From contig NZ_FNAJ01000002.1 in the NCBI RefSeq assembly GCF_900101905.1, positions 558,001 to 622,000 of the forward strand: DNA of 64,000 nucleotides, given 5' to 3'. The notes below the pieces were generated by a model that ran no database searches, was not told the origin of the DNA, and saw nothing but the letters and a program-made list of their open reading frames with translations. Position numbers and translations under genes: made by a program. The DNA is from Myxococcus virescens. Lineage in GTDB: Bacteria > Myxococcota > Myxococcia > Myxococcales > Myxococcaceae. Below are positions 1 through 8,504 of this stretch, piece by piece (the first letter of the stretch is position 1; each line of letters starts with the position of its first letter).

Positions 1-1478
1 CGCGGGGCATGCCTTCACTGGGGACACCTCCACCTCCGAAGGGGGCAACGCCCTCGCGAGCCATCCCCAGCGCGCCTGCATCGGGAGCGACGGCATCCCG
101 CTCCGCGCCCGTGGTGGACGAGCCCGTCGTGGACGCCACCCCCGCTGTTGGCGGGCAGGCCCTCTCCCCGGAGGACGAAGTCGAGGCCGCGCACGAGCCC
201 GAGGCGGGCGTGTCCGAGGACGAAACCGGCCTTTCTTCGACCGACACGCCGCCACATGAAGGCGCCTCGTCGGAGCTGCCCGTGCTCTCCACCGAGGATG
301 TGGGGCACGAGGACGCCGCGCCGAGCATCGCCGACGTCGACACGCATCCGCGCATCCACCGCCCCTCGCGAACCGAGCGCTACGACGACACCCAGCCCCG
401 CGTCGCACATCACGCGGACACGGACCCTCGCGTCACCCGTCCTGACGACACGCATCCGCGCGTGGTGCTGGACGCGGGCCTCTTCAAGGATGTGGATGGC
501 TCCGAGGACGAGGAGCGGTCCGGCGTCTCCCGGCCCAGGTCTCGGCGGGTCCGGTCGTCTTCGCCGGGGATGGCACCGGCCAGCACCGCGCGCAGGACAG
601 GTTCCGTCTCCGCCGTGCGTCCCACCGCGCCCGCCCCCGTCGTGACGGACGAAGAGGAGGACGAGAGCGACGACGATGTCCGCGTCTCCCTCACGCCCAA
701 CGAGGAGACGCGGCGCACGACGATGCCCGTCCGCCCGGAGACGCGCTCGGCCGAGCGAATCGCGAAGGAGGACACCCGCCGCACGACGATGCCCGAGCGC
801 CCCGAGCGTCGCCGCAAGGGCCCGCTGGTGCTCGTGCTGGTGTTGCTGTTCGTCATCCTGGCCGTGGTCGGGGCCTTCTTCCTGGGCCCCCCGGAGCTCC
901 GCGCCCAGGTGCTGAGCCAGTTCATGCCGGAGAAACCCGCAGGGCCGCCGCCCGCGCAGCCCCTGCGTCCCTCCGCTCCCGACGAAGCGCAGACGGGCAA
1001 GGCGGCCAACGAGAATGGCCCGCCTCCCGAGGGGAACGCGGCGCAGGCGCCGGGAACCCCCGCGCCCGACATCGCGCCGCCCTCCGGTGCCACGCCGGGA
1101 ACCCCCACGCCCAACGCCGCGCCGCCCGCCGATGCCACGGAAGGCCGAGGCTCGCTCGACGACTCCTTCCTCGCGCCGCTGGACGCGCAGCAGAAGAACA
1201 CCGAGGTTCCCGAGAAGCGCGCGGCGCCGGTCCGCAAGATCCGCTCCGCGCGCTCCCGTCAGCTCACCGTGCTGGAGAGGGAGTGGCGTGAGACGAACGC
1301 GCTCTTCAACCAGCTCAACGCGGAGCACTCGTGCGTGGTGCTCGGCCTCTGGTGCACGCGGTACGCCGAGGTGAAGAGCGAGGTGGAGGCCGCGGGCAGC
1401 AGCGACAACCCGGAAGCGCTGCGCAAGGTCCGGGCGATGAAGCGCTACCTGCTGCAGAAGCAGAAGGAGCTGTACTAG
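1..1478 (+). CDS. C-terminal part of a Pro/Ala-rich single-pass membrane protein (5' truncated)
   Basis: The reading frame is open to the window edge, so the true start lies upstream; an ATG at 9 is only the first in view. The visible part is a long low-complexity acidic/proline region, then one hydrophobic segment encoded at about 820-885, another Pro/Ala-rich linker, and a charged C-terminal module of about 80 residues with two Cys (HSC and WCT). A D-T-x-P-R motif recurs four times (about 331-468). In myxobacteria this layout is common behind the kinase domain of membrane Ser/Thr kinases, but no kinase motif is visible here, so that is inference. The next gene starts 4 bases after its stop. 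Confidence 0.7.
   Translation, partial: RGMPSLGTPPPPKGATPSRAIPSAPASGATASRSAPVVDEPVVDATPAVGGQALSPEDEVEAAHEPEAGVSEDETGLSSTDTPPHEGASSELPVLSTEDVGHEDAAPSIADVDTHPRIHRPSRTERYDDTQPRVAHHADTDPRVTRPDDTHPRVVLDAGLFKDVDGSEDEERSGVSRPRSRRVRSSSPGMAPASTARRTGSVSAVRPTAPAPVVTDEEEDESDDDVRVSLTPNEETRRTTMPVRPETRSAERIAKEDTRRTTMPERPERRRKGPLVLVLVLLFVILAVVGAFFLGPPELRAQVLSQFMPEKPAGPPPAQPLRPSAPDEAQTGKAANENGPPPEGNAAQAPGTPAPDIAPPSGATPGTPTPNAAPPADATEGRGSLDDSFLAPLDAQQKNTEVPEKRAAPVRKIRSARSRQLTVLEREWRETNALFNQLNAEHSCVVLGLWCTRYAEVKSEVEAAGSSDNPEALRKVRAMKRYLLQKQKELY
331..468 (+). repeat. Degenerate D-T-x-P-R protein repeat
   Basis: Within the first gene the motif D-T-(H/Q/D)-P-R-(V/I) appears four times at roughly 11-18 residue spacing in an otherwise disordered segment. 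It is a coding repeat, not a DNA element. The threonines could be phosphorylation sites if the protein is a kinase, but that is a guess. Confidence 0.5.
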
Positions 1479-1482
1479 TCCC

Positions 1483-2265
1483 GTGGAGCCCCTGCTCGTC
1501 ACCCGGGCGCTGGTCGCTGGCTACGGTCCTCGTCCCATCTTGCAGGGTGTGGCGTGCGAGGTCCGGCCCGGTGAGCTGTGGGCGGTGCTCGGCCCCAACG
1601 GGACGGGCAAGAGCACGCTGCTGCGCGCGGTGCTGGGCCTGGGGCCCTGGACGCGCGGAGAAGTCCGCCTGCTGGGGCGCGAGCGCGCCGCCTGGGAGCC
1701 CCGAGCGCTCGCCCGCAAGGTGGCGTGGGTGCCGCAGACCATCGAATCCACGGAGGGCTTCAGCGGCCTGGAGCTGGTGTTGATGGGCCGCAGTCCGCAC
1801 CTGGGCCTCTGGGGCCTGCCGTCCGCGGGAGACGTGGCGCTCGCGCGGGAGGTGATGACGGAGCTCGGCATCGCGCACCTGGCCGAGCGGCCCGCGGAGG
1901 CCCTCTCTGGAGGCGAGCGCCGGATGTTGATGCTGGCGCGAGGACTGGTGCAGCAGCCCGAGTTGTTGCTGCTGGATGAGCCCACCGCCTTCCTGGACGT
2001 GGCCCACCAAGTGGGCTCGCTCGACCGCGTGCGCGCGCGCGTGGACGCGGGGCTGGGCGCGGTGGCGGTGCTGCATGACGTGAACCTCGCCGCCGCCTTC
2101 GCCACCCATGTGCTGCTCCTCCGGGATGGCCAGGTGCTCGCGCAGGGGCCGGCGGACGAGGTGCTGGAGCGTGGCTCCCTGGAAACGCTCTACGGGCTGC
2201 CCATGGAAACCGCGCTGGCTCCGTCCGGTGCCCGGCTCTTCGCGCCCCGAGCACCCTCGCGCTGA
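1483..2265 (+). CDS. ABC transporter ATP-binding protein, FecE/BtuD/ZnuC-like
   Basis: This 260-residue protein is a complete ABC ATPase. It has Walker A GPNGTGKST (37-45), signature LSGGERR (141-147), Walker B LLLLDEP (161-167) and the H-loop His (198, LHDV). Length and order match the cytoplasmic ATPases of metal, siderophore or cobalamin importers. The start is a GTG 4 bases after the upstream stop, so the two are probably co-transcribed. No permease or binding protein lies nearby, so its partner must be encoded elsewhere and the substrate cannot be read from the sequence. Confidence 0.88.
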   Translation: MEPLLVTRALVAGYGPRPILQGVACEVRPGELWAVLGPNGTGKSTLLRAVLGLGPWTRGEVRLLGRERAAWEPRALARKVAWVPQTIESTEGFSGLELVLMGRSPHLGLWGLPSAGDVALAREVMTELGIAHLAERPAEALSGGERRMLMLARGLVQQPELLLLDEPTAFLDVAHQVGSLDRVRARVDAGLGAVAVLHDVNLAAAFATHVLLLRDGQVLAQGPADEVLERGSLETLYGLPMETALAPSGARLFAPRAPSR

Positions 2266-2334
2266 ACCTTCTTCGCCCCTCGGACGCCGGACAGTTGACC
2301 GGACGTGCCGGGCGGGAAAGCCTGGACCGCCTAC

Positions 2335-4572
2335 ATGTCCCGCTACGCCATCGCCATCTTCGCCAGTGCGTTCCTCTTGTTTGGCGTGCAACCCCTGGTG
2401 GGGCGCTATTCGCTGCCGTGGTACGGCGGAACGCCCGGCGTGTGGACGGCGTGCATGTTGTTCTTCCAGGCGGTGCTGCTGGGGGGCTACGCGTACTCGC
2501 ACGGACTCGCCTCGCGGCTGGCACCTCGCACGCAAGCCCGCGTCCACCTGGGACTGCTCGCGGTGGCGGTGCTGCTGCTGGGCGCTCGCGCGTTGCTGGC
2601 GGGCTCGCCGGTGGCGCCCGGGCCTGAATGGCGTCCGGAGGGCACCGCGCTGGCCGTGCCCCGGCTGCTGGCGATGCTGGCGGTCACCATCGGCCTGCCT
2701 TTCTTCGTGCTGAGCACCACCGGTCCGCTGCTCCAGTCGTGGTTCGCCCGCGCGCGACCGGGCCGCTCGCCCTATCCGCTGTATGCGCTGTCCAACGCGG
2801 GCTCGCTGCTGGCGCTGCTCGGCTATCCCTTCCTGGTGGAGCCGTGGGTGGGGCGCGGCGCCCAGGCGTGGGGCTGGGGCGTGGGCTTCGTCTTCTTCGC
2901 CGTGGCCTGCGCGGTGTGTGCGCTGGACGTGATGAAGCAGCCAGACACGGCGCCCGTCGCCACGGCCGCGCCCGTGACGGCCACGCCGCTGACGGAAGGC
3001 ACCGGGGTAGAGGCCGGCGCGGAGGTGGCACGCCCCACCATGCGCGCCACGATGACGTGGCTGGGGCTGAGCACCTGCGCGTCGGTGCTGCTGTTGGCGA
3101 CGACGAATCAGCTCTCCCAGGACGTGGCGGCCGGCCCCTTCCTCTGGGTGCTGCCCCTGGCCGTCTACCTGCTGACCTTCATCCTCGCCTTCTCCCGTGA
3201 GTCCTTCTACTCGCGGACCATCTACGCGGTGCTGCTCATCGCCTCGGGCGCGGGCGTGGCGCACGCGCAGACGCAGGGGCCGCAGTCATCGCTCGCGCTC
3301 CAACTGGCCGCGTACTCCGTGGCCCTCTTCGCGGGCAGCATGGTGTGCCACGGCGAGCTGTACCGGCTGCGTCCACCGCCGCGCCACCTCAGCGCCTTCT
3401 ACCTGTGGGTGTCCGCGGGCGGCGTGCTGGGCGGGCTGCTCATCAGCGTGCTGGCCCCCGCCGTCTTCAGCGCCTACTGGGAGTACCCCCTGTCGCTGGG
3501 CGCGTGCTGCGTCGTCGCGCTGGTGGGCATGGCGAAACAAGCGGGCGAAGCGACGCGGACGCAGCGGATGCAGCGTGTCCTGCGCGGCGCCATGCTGCTC
3601 CTGGTGGCCGGACACCTGACGTACACCATGGCCCGCGAGCAGGGCCGCGCGCGCTTCGCCTCGCGCAACTTCTTCGGCGTGGTGCGGGTGATGGAGCAGG
3701 GCGTGGGCTCGCCGGAGGACCACCGCTTCACGCTGCTGCACGGCGCCATCACCCACGGGCTCCAGTACGTGACGCCCGAGCGCAGGGGCGTGCCCACGAC
3801 GTATTACACGCCGGAGGCGGGCCTGGGACTGGCCATCGCCGAGCAGCGCCGGCTGCGCGAAGCCGTGGGGCTGCCCGCGGGGCTTCGTGTGGGCGTGTTG
3901 GGACTGGGCGTGGGCACCAGCGCCGCGTTGCTCGAGGCGGAGGACACCGGGCGCTTCTACGAAATCGACCCCGCGGTCATCGCGCTGGCGCAGGGCGAGG
4001 GCGGCTACTTCTCCTTCCTGGGAGACACGCCGGCGAAGGTGGAGCTGGTGGAGGGGGACGCGCGCATCTCCCTGGAGCGGGAGCTGGAGGCGGGCGGCGC
4101 GCAGGGCTTCGACGTGCTCGCGCTGGACACCTTCTCCTCGGACGCGGTGCCGGTGCACCTGCTCACCCAGGAGGCGGTGGCGCTCTACCGCGCGCACCTG
4201 GCGCCCCATGGCGTGCTGGCGCTGCACATCAGCAACGTCCACCTGGACCTGGTGCCGCTGACGCTGGCGCACGCGCGGGCCCTGGGGCTGCACGCGGCGC
4301 TGGTGGTCAACGAGACGCAAGGGGACGCGCTGCGCAGCAACTGGATGGTGCTGAGCCCGGACCGCGAGTTCTCGTGGGGACCCACCTTCACCCGGGCCTC
4401 CGCGCGCGTGCGCCGGCTGGGCCTGCGGGAGGACCCCGACTTCACGTGGACGGACGAGAAGAGCAGCGTGCTGCACGTGCTCCGCCGCGGCAGGCCCTCG
4501 GCGAGCGTCAAGGACGTGGAGGCCTCCTCCGGCCCGCCCGGCCCCGCGTCCGCCCAGCCCGGGACGGAGTGA
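2335..4572 (+). CDS. Polytopic membrane protein fused to a spermidine synthase-like domain
   Basis: The N-terminal half (about 450 residues) carries repeated hydrophobic helices. The C-terminal ~250 residues form a class I methyltransferase-like fold of the spermidine synthase family: a SAM-type glycine motif (GLGVGT), an acidic strand end (YEID), EGDAR and a D-T-F-S-S-D active-site-like strand. This matches the 'fused MFS/spermidine synthase' proteins, whose substrate is generally unknown; polyamine synthesis is not demonstrated. I chose ATG 2335, directly before the first helix. An in-frame GTG at 2305 is possible. It ends one base before the convergent YoaK gene. Confidence 0.85.
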   Translation: MSRYAIAIFASAFLLFGVQPLVGRYSLPWYGGTPGVWTACMLFFQAVLLGGYAYSHGLASRLAPRTQARVHLGLLAVAVLLLGARALLAGSPVAPGPEWRPEGTALAVPRLLAMLAVTIGLPFFVLSTTGPLLQSWFARARPGRSPYPLYALSNAGSLLALLGYPFLVEPWVGRGAQAWGWGVGFVFFAVACAVCALDVMKQPDTAPVATAAPVTATPLTEGTGVEAGAEVARPTMRATMTWLGLSTCASVLLLATTNQLSQDVAAGPFLWVLPLAVYLLTFILAFSRESFYSRTIYAVLLIASGAGVAHAQTQGPQSSLALQLAAYSVALFAGSMVCHGELYRLRPPPRHLSAFYLWVSAGGVLGGLLISVLAPAVFSAYWEYPLSLGACCVVALVGMAKQAGEATRTQRMQRVLRGAMLLLVAGHLTYTMAREQGRARFASRNFFGVVRVMEQGVGSPEDHRFTLLHGAITHGLQYVTPERRGVPTTYYTPEAGLGLAIAEQRRLREAVGLPAGLRVGVLGLGVGTSAALLEAEDTGRFYEIDPAVIALAQGEGGYFSFLGDTPAKVELVEGDARISLERELEAGGAQGFDVLALDTFSSDAVPVHLLTQEAVALYRAHLAPHGVLALHISNVHLDLVPLTLAHARALGLHAALVVNETQGDALRSNWMVLSPDREFSWGPTFTRASARVRRLGLREDPDFTWTDEKSSVLHVLRRGRPSASVKDVEASSGPPGPASAQPGTE

Positions 4573-4573
4573 C

Positions 4574-5344
4574 TCAGGCGCGCGGCATCGCCTGGGGGCC
4601 GGAGGTGGCGACGGCGCTCAGGTCGAGCGCGACCAGCATCACCAGCACGCCGCAGGGAATCGCCAGGGTGGCCGCGCCGAGCCGGGCGAAGAGCAGCGGC
4701 CCCAGCGTGCAGCCGCCCAGGAAGGCGGAGCCGAGCCCCAGGTGCAGCCGTGTCCGTTCGAATTCAACAGCGGTGGGCAGCGCCCAGAGACGGCGTCGCA
4801 GGCCCAGCAAGCCCTGGCCCCGCGTTCCCTCGCGCAGCCAGGAACCCAGCCGCACCACCTGGATGCCGATGTCGGTGAGGATGCCGGTGATGTGCGTGGT
4901 GCGCACCACGGCGCCGGAGACGCGGGTGACGAGCGCGTTCTGGAGCCCCATGGCATAGGCCAGGCCCCACATGAGCGTCGGCTCGTGGGTACTGGGGTGG
5001 TACGCCAGCCAGGCGCCGATGCCGCCCAGCGTGAGTGCCTCCAGGAGCAGTGCGGAGGAGTGGCGGCCCCGGGGGCGCTGCTGTGAGAGCTCCAGCAGCA
5101 CCGACGCGGACACGGCGCCCACCACGAAGGACAGCAGGAGTTGCGCGGCGAGCAAGGCCAGGGCCACGTTGCCCGAGGCCAGGGACTCTCCCAGCGTGGC
5201 CATGGTTCCGGACATGTGCGACGTGTGCAGGCCCAGCGCCACGAAGCCCGTGGTATTCACCAGGCCCGCCACGCCCGCGAGCAGCACTGACAGCAGTGTG
5301 TAGGCTCTCCGGTTCCCGGGAGACGATTCCGATGAGAAGGGCAT
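4574..5344 (-). CDS. YoaK/DUF1275 family membrane protein
   Basis: This 256-residue protein has about six hydrophobic helices. The first runs from the Y-T-L-L-S-V stretch into the family hallmark around NTTGFVALGLHTSHMSGT, where the DUF1275 family has its conserved G-x-T-S-H-x-S/T-G pattern. Start ATG 5344 excludes an unrelated upstream in-frame extension with no family similarity. Function in this family is unknown (possibly transport). It is convergent with the spermidine-synthase-like gene and sits 46 bases downstream of the HIT gene on the same strand. Confidence 0.85.
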   Translation of the reverse strand: MPFSSESSPGNRRAYTLLSVLLAGVAGLVNTTGFVALGLHTSHMSGTMATLGESLASGNVALALLAAQLLLSFVVGAVSASVLLELSQQRPRGRHSSALLLEALTLGGIGAWLAYHPSTHEPTLMWGLAYAMGLQNALVTRVSGAVVRTTHITGILTDIGIQVVRLGSWLREGTRGQGLLGLRRRLWALPTAVEFERTRLHLGLGSAFLGGCTLGPLLFARLGAATLAIPCGVLVMLVALDLSAVATSGPQAMPRA

Positions 5345-5390
5345 CGCAGTGCCCGAGGCTAACACCGGCCTCGGGCAGGGGCGCGCGGAA

Positions 5391-5741
5391 CTAACCCGGC
5401 GGCCAGCCCAGCGGGCGCCCGGCCAGCAGGTGCAGGTGGATGTGGAAGACCGTCTGGCCGGCGTGCGCATGGGTGTTCATCACCACCCGGTAGCCGTCGT
5501 TCGGGTCCGCGTGCCCGCGCTCCTGGGCCACCTTGGCGGCCGCGGTGAAGAGGTGGCCCACCAGCTCGCGGTCCTCCGCCGTGATGTCGTTCACGGTGGG
5601 GATGTGCTTGTGGGGGATGAAGAGCACGTGGGTGGGGGCCTGGGGATTGATGTCCTCGAAGGCCACGCACATGTCGTCGCGGTAGACCACCTTGGCGGGG
5701 ATGAGCCCGTCGCGAATCTTGCAGAAGAGACAGTCGGACAT
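5391..5741 (-). CDS. HIT family protein (HINT-type nucleotide hydrolase)
   Basis: This 116-residue histidine triad protein carries the HIHLH motif (100-104), the middle His being the expected nucleophile, the N-terminal CLFCKI motif with a CxxC (4-7), and FIPHKH. These match bacterial HINT phosphoramidases, which cleave AMP-linked amino groups. Start ATG 5741 (MSDCLFCK) is the family start; longer upstream in-frame sequence has no similarity. It is divergent from hprK across 192 bases. Confidence 0.93.
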   Translation of the reverse strand: MSDCLFCKIRDGLIPAKVVYRDDMCVAFEDINPQAPTHVLFIPHKHIPTVNDITAEDRELVGHLFTAAAKVAQERGHADPNDGYRVVMNTHAHAGQTVFHIHLHLLAGRPLGWPPG

Positions 5742-5933
5742 GTTTTCCGGCTTACCAGCGGCCGGAGCCCCACGGAATGGCTTCCGTGGCCTTCCGTTGC
5801 CTGCCGGAACCCGCATTTTGCCTCCCGGTGGGGCGGCCGGGCCCCGGGTCTCCTCCCTGGGCCCCTCTCGTTGAGGGCCCAAGGAAGGCTGTCCCCCTCA
5901 AAGGGCCCCACCGGTGATATCCACGCCCTGACG

Positions 5934-6899
5934 ATGAAATCCATCCGCATCTCCCAGCTCCTCGAGGACCGCGACTACGACATGCGGCTCATTCTCGTCG
6001 CCGGCGGCGGCGGGCTGTCGCGCATCGTGGTGTCCTCGCGCATCCAGAAGCCGGGGCTGGCGCTTGCGGGCTTCACCGAGCACCTGCATCCGCACCGCGT
6101 CCAGGTGTTCGGCAACACGGAGATTTCATACCTGGCCACGCTGCCGGAAGAGCGGCAGCGCGCGTCGCTGGCGCAGCTCTTCGGCGAGGAGGAGCTGGCG
6201 TGCGTGGTGGTGACCAAGGACCTGGACATTCCCCAGGCCCTCGTCTCCGCGTGTGAAGGCGCGGGGCTGGCGCTGATGAAGACGCCGCTGCTCTCCAGTG
6301 AGTTCATCATGCGGGTGCAGACGTTCCTGGATGAGGCCCTCACCGAGTCCAGCAGCCTGCACGGGGTGTTGATGGACGTGTTCGGCGTGGGCATCTTGCT
6401 GCTGGGCAAGAGCGGCATCGGCAAGAGCGAGATTGCCCTGGACCTGGTGATGCGGGCCCACCGCCTGGTCGCGGACGACATCGTGGACGTCACCCGCCGC
6501 AAGGGGGCCGTCTACGGCGCTGGCAACCCGGTCATCAAGCACCACATGGAGATTCGCGGCCTGGGCATCATCAACATCAAGGACCTGTTCGGAGTGGCCG
6601 CCATCCGCGAACAGAAGAAAATCGAGCTGGTCATCGAGCTCCAGGAGTGGGACCCCCACCAGGAGTATGATCGGCTGGGCGTGGAGGACAAGCACCTGCA
6701 GATTGTGGGGGTGGACATCCCCCTGTCGGTGGTGCCCGTTCGTCCGGGCCGCAACATGGCGACCATCATCGAGGTCGCCGCGCGTAATCAGTTGCTAAAG
6801 CTACAGGGCCACCACTCGGCGAGAGAGTTCGCCGAGCGACTCAACCGGGCCATCGCCGAAGGGGCGATGCGCCGTACCCTGGGAGAAGAGGTCGAGTGA
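5934..6899 (+). CDS. hprK: HPr kinase/phosphorylase
   Basis: A bifunctional enzyme that phosphorylates HPr on its regulatory serine and reverses this, 321 residues. The N-terminal domain precedes His143 (SLHGV), the Walker A GKSGIGKS (158-165) and the HprK signature ending in NIKDLFG (about 201-220). Start ATG 5934 gives the normal family N-terminus ([10 protein letters not shown]); the frame is open further upstream without similarity. Its stop overlaps the rapZ GTG by 4 bases. The likely target HPr, with a matching Ser48, is encoded at 43755-44033, so enzyme and substrate sit in separate loci. Confidence 0.96.
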   Translation: MKSIRISQLLEDRDYDMRLILVAGGGGLSRIVVSSRIQKPGLALAGFTEHLHPHRVQVFGNTEISYLATLPEERQRASLAQLFGEEELACVVVTKDLDIPQALVSACEGAGLALMKTPLLSSEFIMRVQTFLDEALTESSSLHGVLMDVFGVGILLLGKSGIGKSEIALDLVMRAHRLVADDIVDVTRRKGAVYGAGNPVIKHHMEIRGLGIINIKDLFGVAAIREQKKIELVIELQEWDPHQEYDRLGVEDKHLQIVGVDIPLSVVPVRPGRNMATIIEVAARNQLLKLQGHHSAREFAERLNRAIAEGAMRRTLGEEVE

Positions 6900-7759
6900 C
6901 CGCCCCCGCGAAACAAATCGTCATCATCACCGGCATGTCCGGGTCCGGTAAGTCCACCGCCATCCGCGCGTTGGAGGATTCGGGCTTCTTCTGTATCGAC
7001 AACCTGCCGGTGTTGCTCTTGCCCAAGCTCACGGAGCTGGCGGGCGGCGGCCACTTCGAGCGCATGGCGCTGGTGGTGGACGTCCGCGAAGGCGTCTTCC
7101 TCAAGGACGCGCCCCGCATCCTCGCGGAGGTCCGCCGCGCCGGGCACCAGGTGGAAGTGCTCTTCCTGGACTCCAGCGACGACAGCCTCATCCGCCGCTT
7201 CAGCGAGACGCGCCGCCGCCACCCGCTGGCGCCCAACGGCACCGTCGCCGAGGGCATCAAGGCGGAGCGCCAGGCGCTGCGTGACTTGCGCGAGCTGGCC
7301 GACCAGGTCATCGACTCGTCCACGCTGAACGTGCATGACTTGAAGCGCATGGTGCAGGCGCGCTTCAGCCCGGAGCCCGCCGCGGGCCCCAGCCTGTCCA
7401 TCATGTCGTTTGGCTACCGCTACGGCGTGCCGCCCCAGGCGGACCTCGTCCTGGACGTGCGCTTCCTGCCCAATCCGTACTTCGTCCCGGAGCTGAAGGG
7501 GCTCACGGGCAAGGTGCCGAAGGTGGCGGCCTACGTGCTGGAGCGTGAGGAGACACAGCAGTTCCTCGAGAAGGTCGTGGACCTCTGCCGCTTCCTCTTC
7601 CCTCGCTACCAGAAGGAGGGGAAGGCGTACCTCACCGTGGCCCTGGGCTGCACCGGCGGCAAGCACCGCTCCGTCGCCATCGCCGCCGAGCTCACCCGGC
7701 GCCTGACGGACGAAGACACCCGCGTCCAGCTCTGGGACCGGGACATCGAGAAGGAATAG
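6896..7759 (+). CDS. rapZ: RapZ-family nucleotide-binding protein (RNase adapter family)
   Basis: A 287-residue P-loop protein with Walker [10 protein letters not shown] (13-21), a conserved IDNLP motif just after, and the C-terminal [10 protein letters not shown] signature of the RapZ/YvcJ family. In enterics RapZ controls glmS mRNA decay with RNase E; whether that holds here is unknown. Start GTG 6896 overlaps the hprK stop (GTGA), indicating translational coupling. The hprK-rapZ pair is a conserved neighbourhood in many proteobacteria. Confidence 0.95.
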   Translation: MTAPAKQIVIITGMSGSGKSTAIRALEDSGFFCIDNLPVLLLPKLTELAGGGHFERMALVVDVREGVFLKDAPRILAEVRRAGHQVEVLFLDSSDDSLIRRFSETRRRHPLAPNGTVAEGIKAERQALRDLRELADQVIDSSTLNVHDLKRMVQARFSPEPAAGPSLSIMSFGYRYGVPPQADLVLDVRFLPNPYFVPELKGLTGKVPKVAAYVLEREETQQFLEKVVDLCRFLFPRYQKEGKAYLTVALGCTGGKHRSVAIAAELTRRLTDEDTRVQLWDRDIEKE

Positions 7760-7768
7760 CGCCGCCAA

Positions 7769-7788
7769 ATTGCAATGTAATTGTGTTG
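7769..7788. promoter_or_regulatory. Imperfect palindrome upstream of a lipoprotein gene
   Basis: An AT-rich patch after rapZ contains TGCAA, ten bases, then TTGCA, a 5-10-5 inverted repeat about 95 bases before the ATG at 7881. It could be a regulator site. No clear -35/-10 pair could be assigned around it. Confidence 0.3.
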
Positions 7789-7833
7789 CAGTTTGCTCCA
7801 GTTGAAGGTGGGACAAGGACTCTGTCAGCTTTT

Positions 7834-7864
7834 GGAGAGGTGGGGATGAGTCCCCATCCTCTCC
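7834..7864 (+). other. Strong hairpin in the leader of the 7881 lipoprotein gene
   Basis: GGAGAGG plus TGGGGA (7834-7846), a TGAG loop, then TCCCCA (7851-7856), one bulged T, and CCTCTCC (7858-7864) form a 13-base-pair stem. It ends 16 bases before the ATG at 7881, just ahead of the CTGGAG ribosome binding site. No T-run follows. It may end rapZ transcription or shape the leader of the lipoprotein mRNA. Confidence 0.6.
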
Positions 7865-7880
7865 GTCCTGGAGTCCCGAC

Positions 7881-8483
7881 ATGCGAGTCTTCAAGTCCGC
7901 CGTCTGGTGTTGTGCCGCCGTGTCCCTGGCCGCTTGTGGCGCCCCCGAAGAGGCCCCCGCGCAGGAGGCGCTGGCGCAGCAAGAGGCCGCGCTGGTGACC
8001 GGCACCACGCAGGGCTGCACGTACACCATCTCCTCCGTGCCGGTGCCCGGCTCCATGCCTCCGAGCCTGGACATCGTCGTGACGCGCGCGGCGTCCGGCA
8101 CGTGCGCCCATGGCGCGGGCAGCGTGACGCTGGGGCGGTCCTACAACACCCCGTACCTCGCGCTCCTGGCCAACAGCTACGGCGTGGCCACGGCCTTCTC
8201 GTACAAGCCCACGCCCAGTGGCAGCTCGATGAATCGCTGTCAGGTGAACCACATCGACCCGGCGACGCTCGGCATGGTCCGCTCGCATGACATCGTCGTC
8301 ATGTACGGGACGAACCATGTGAACTCCTGCGCGCTAGACCAGACGGACGGCGGCGCGACGCTGGTCGTCTACGGGACGAAGGGTGGCCCGCTGCCGGGTG
8401 AGGTCGGCAACCGCCCCAACTACGTGGCGACGTATTACGACTTCTTCACCAGCACCACGCCGCCTGTCTATTACACCTACTGA
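7881..8483 (+). CDS. Small secreted lipoprotein of unknown function
   Basis: A 200-residue protein with a signal peptide ending in the lipobox SLAAC (Cys19), so it is probably a lipid-anchored envelope protein. The mature part starts with a Gln/Ala/Glu-rich spacer and continues into a beta-rich domain with four further Cys (GCTYT, TCAH, RCQ, SCA), suggesting two disulfides. The C-terminus is Tyr-rich (VYYTY). I do not recognise the domain. A CTGGAG ribosome site precedes the ATG. It is convergent with the C39-like gene 21 bases away. Confidence 0.75.
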   Translation: MRVFKSAVWCCAAVSLAACGAPEEAPAQEALAQQEAALVTGTTQGCTYTISSVPVPGSMPPSLDIVVTRAASGTCAHGAGSVTLGRSYNTPYLALLANSYGVATAFSYKPTPSGSSMNRCQVNHIDPATLGMVRSHDIVVMYGTNHVNSCALDQTDGGATLVVYGTKGGPLPGEVGNRPNYVATYYDFFTSTTPPVYYTY

Positions 8484-8504
8484 GACAGGCTCCGGGCGCG
8501 CGCC

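Noticed and set aside
2305-2334. GTG start for the spermidine-synthase-like fusion
   Set aside because: It adds ten residues with no clear ribosome site; ATG 2335 begins right before the first membrane helix. The GTG remains possible.
1315-3264. A ~649-codon minus-strand frame across the first three genes
   Set aside because: It crosses several real genes and gives Arg/His/Gln-rich sequence with no domain.
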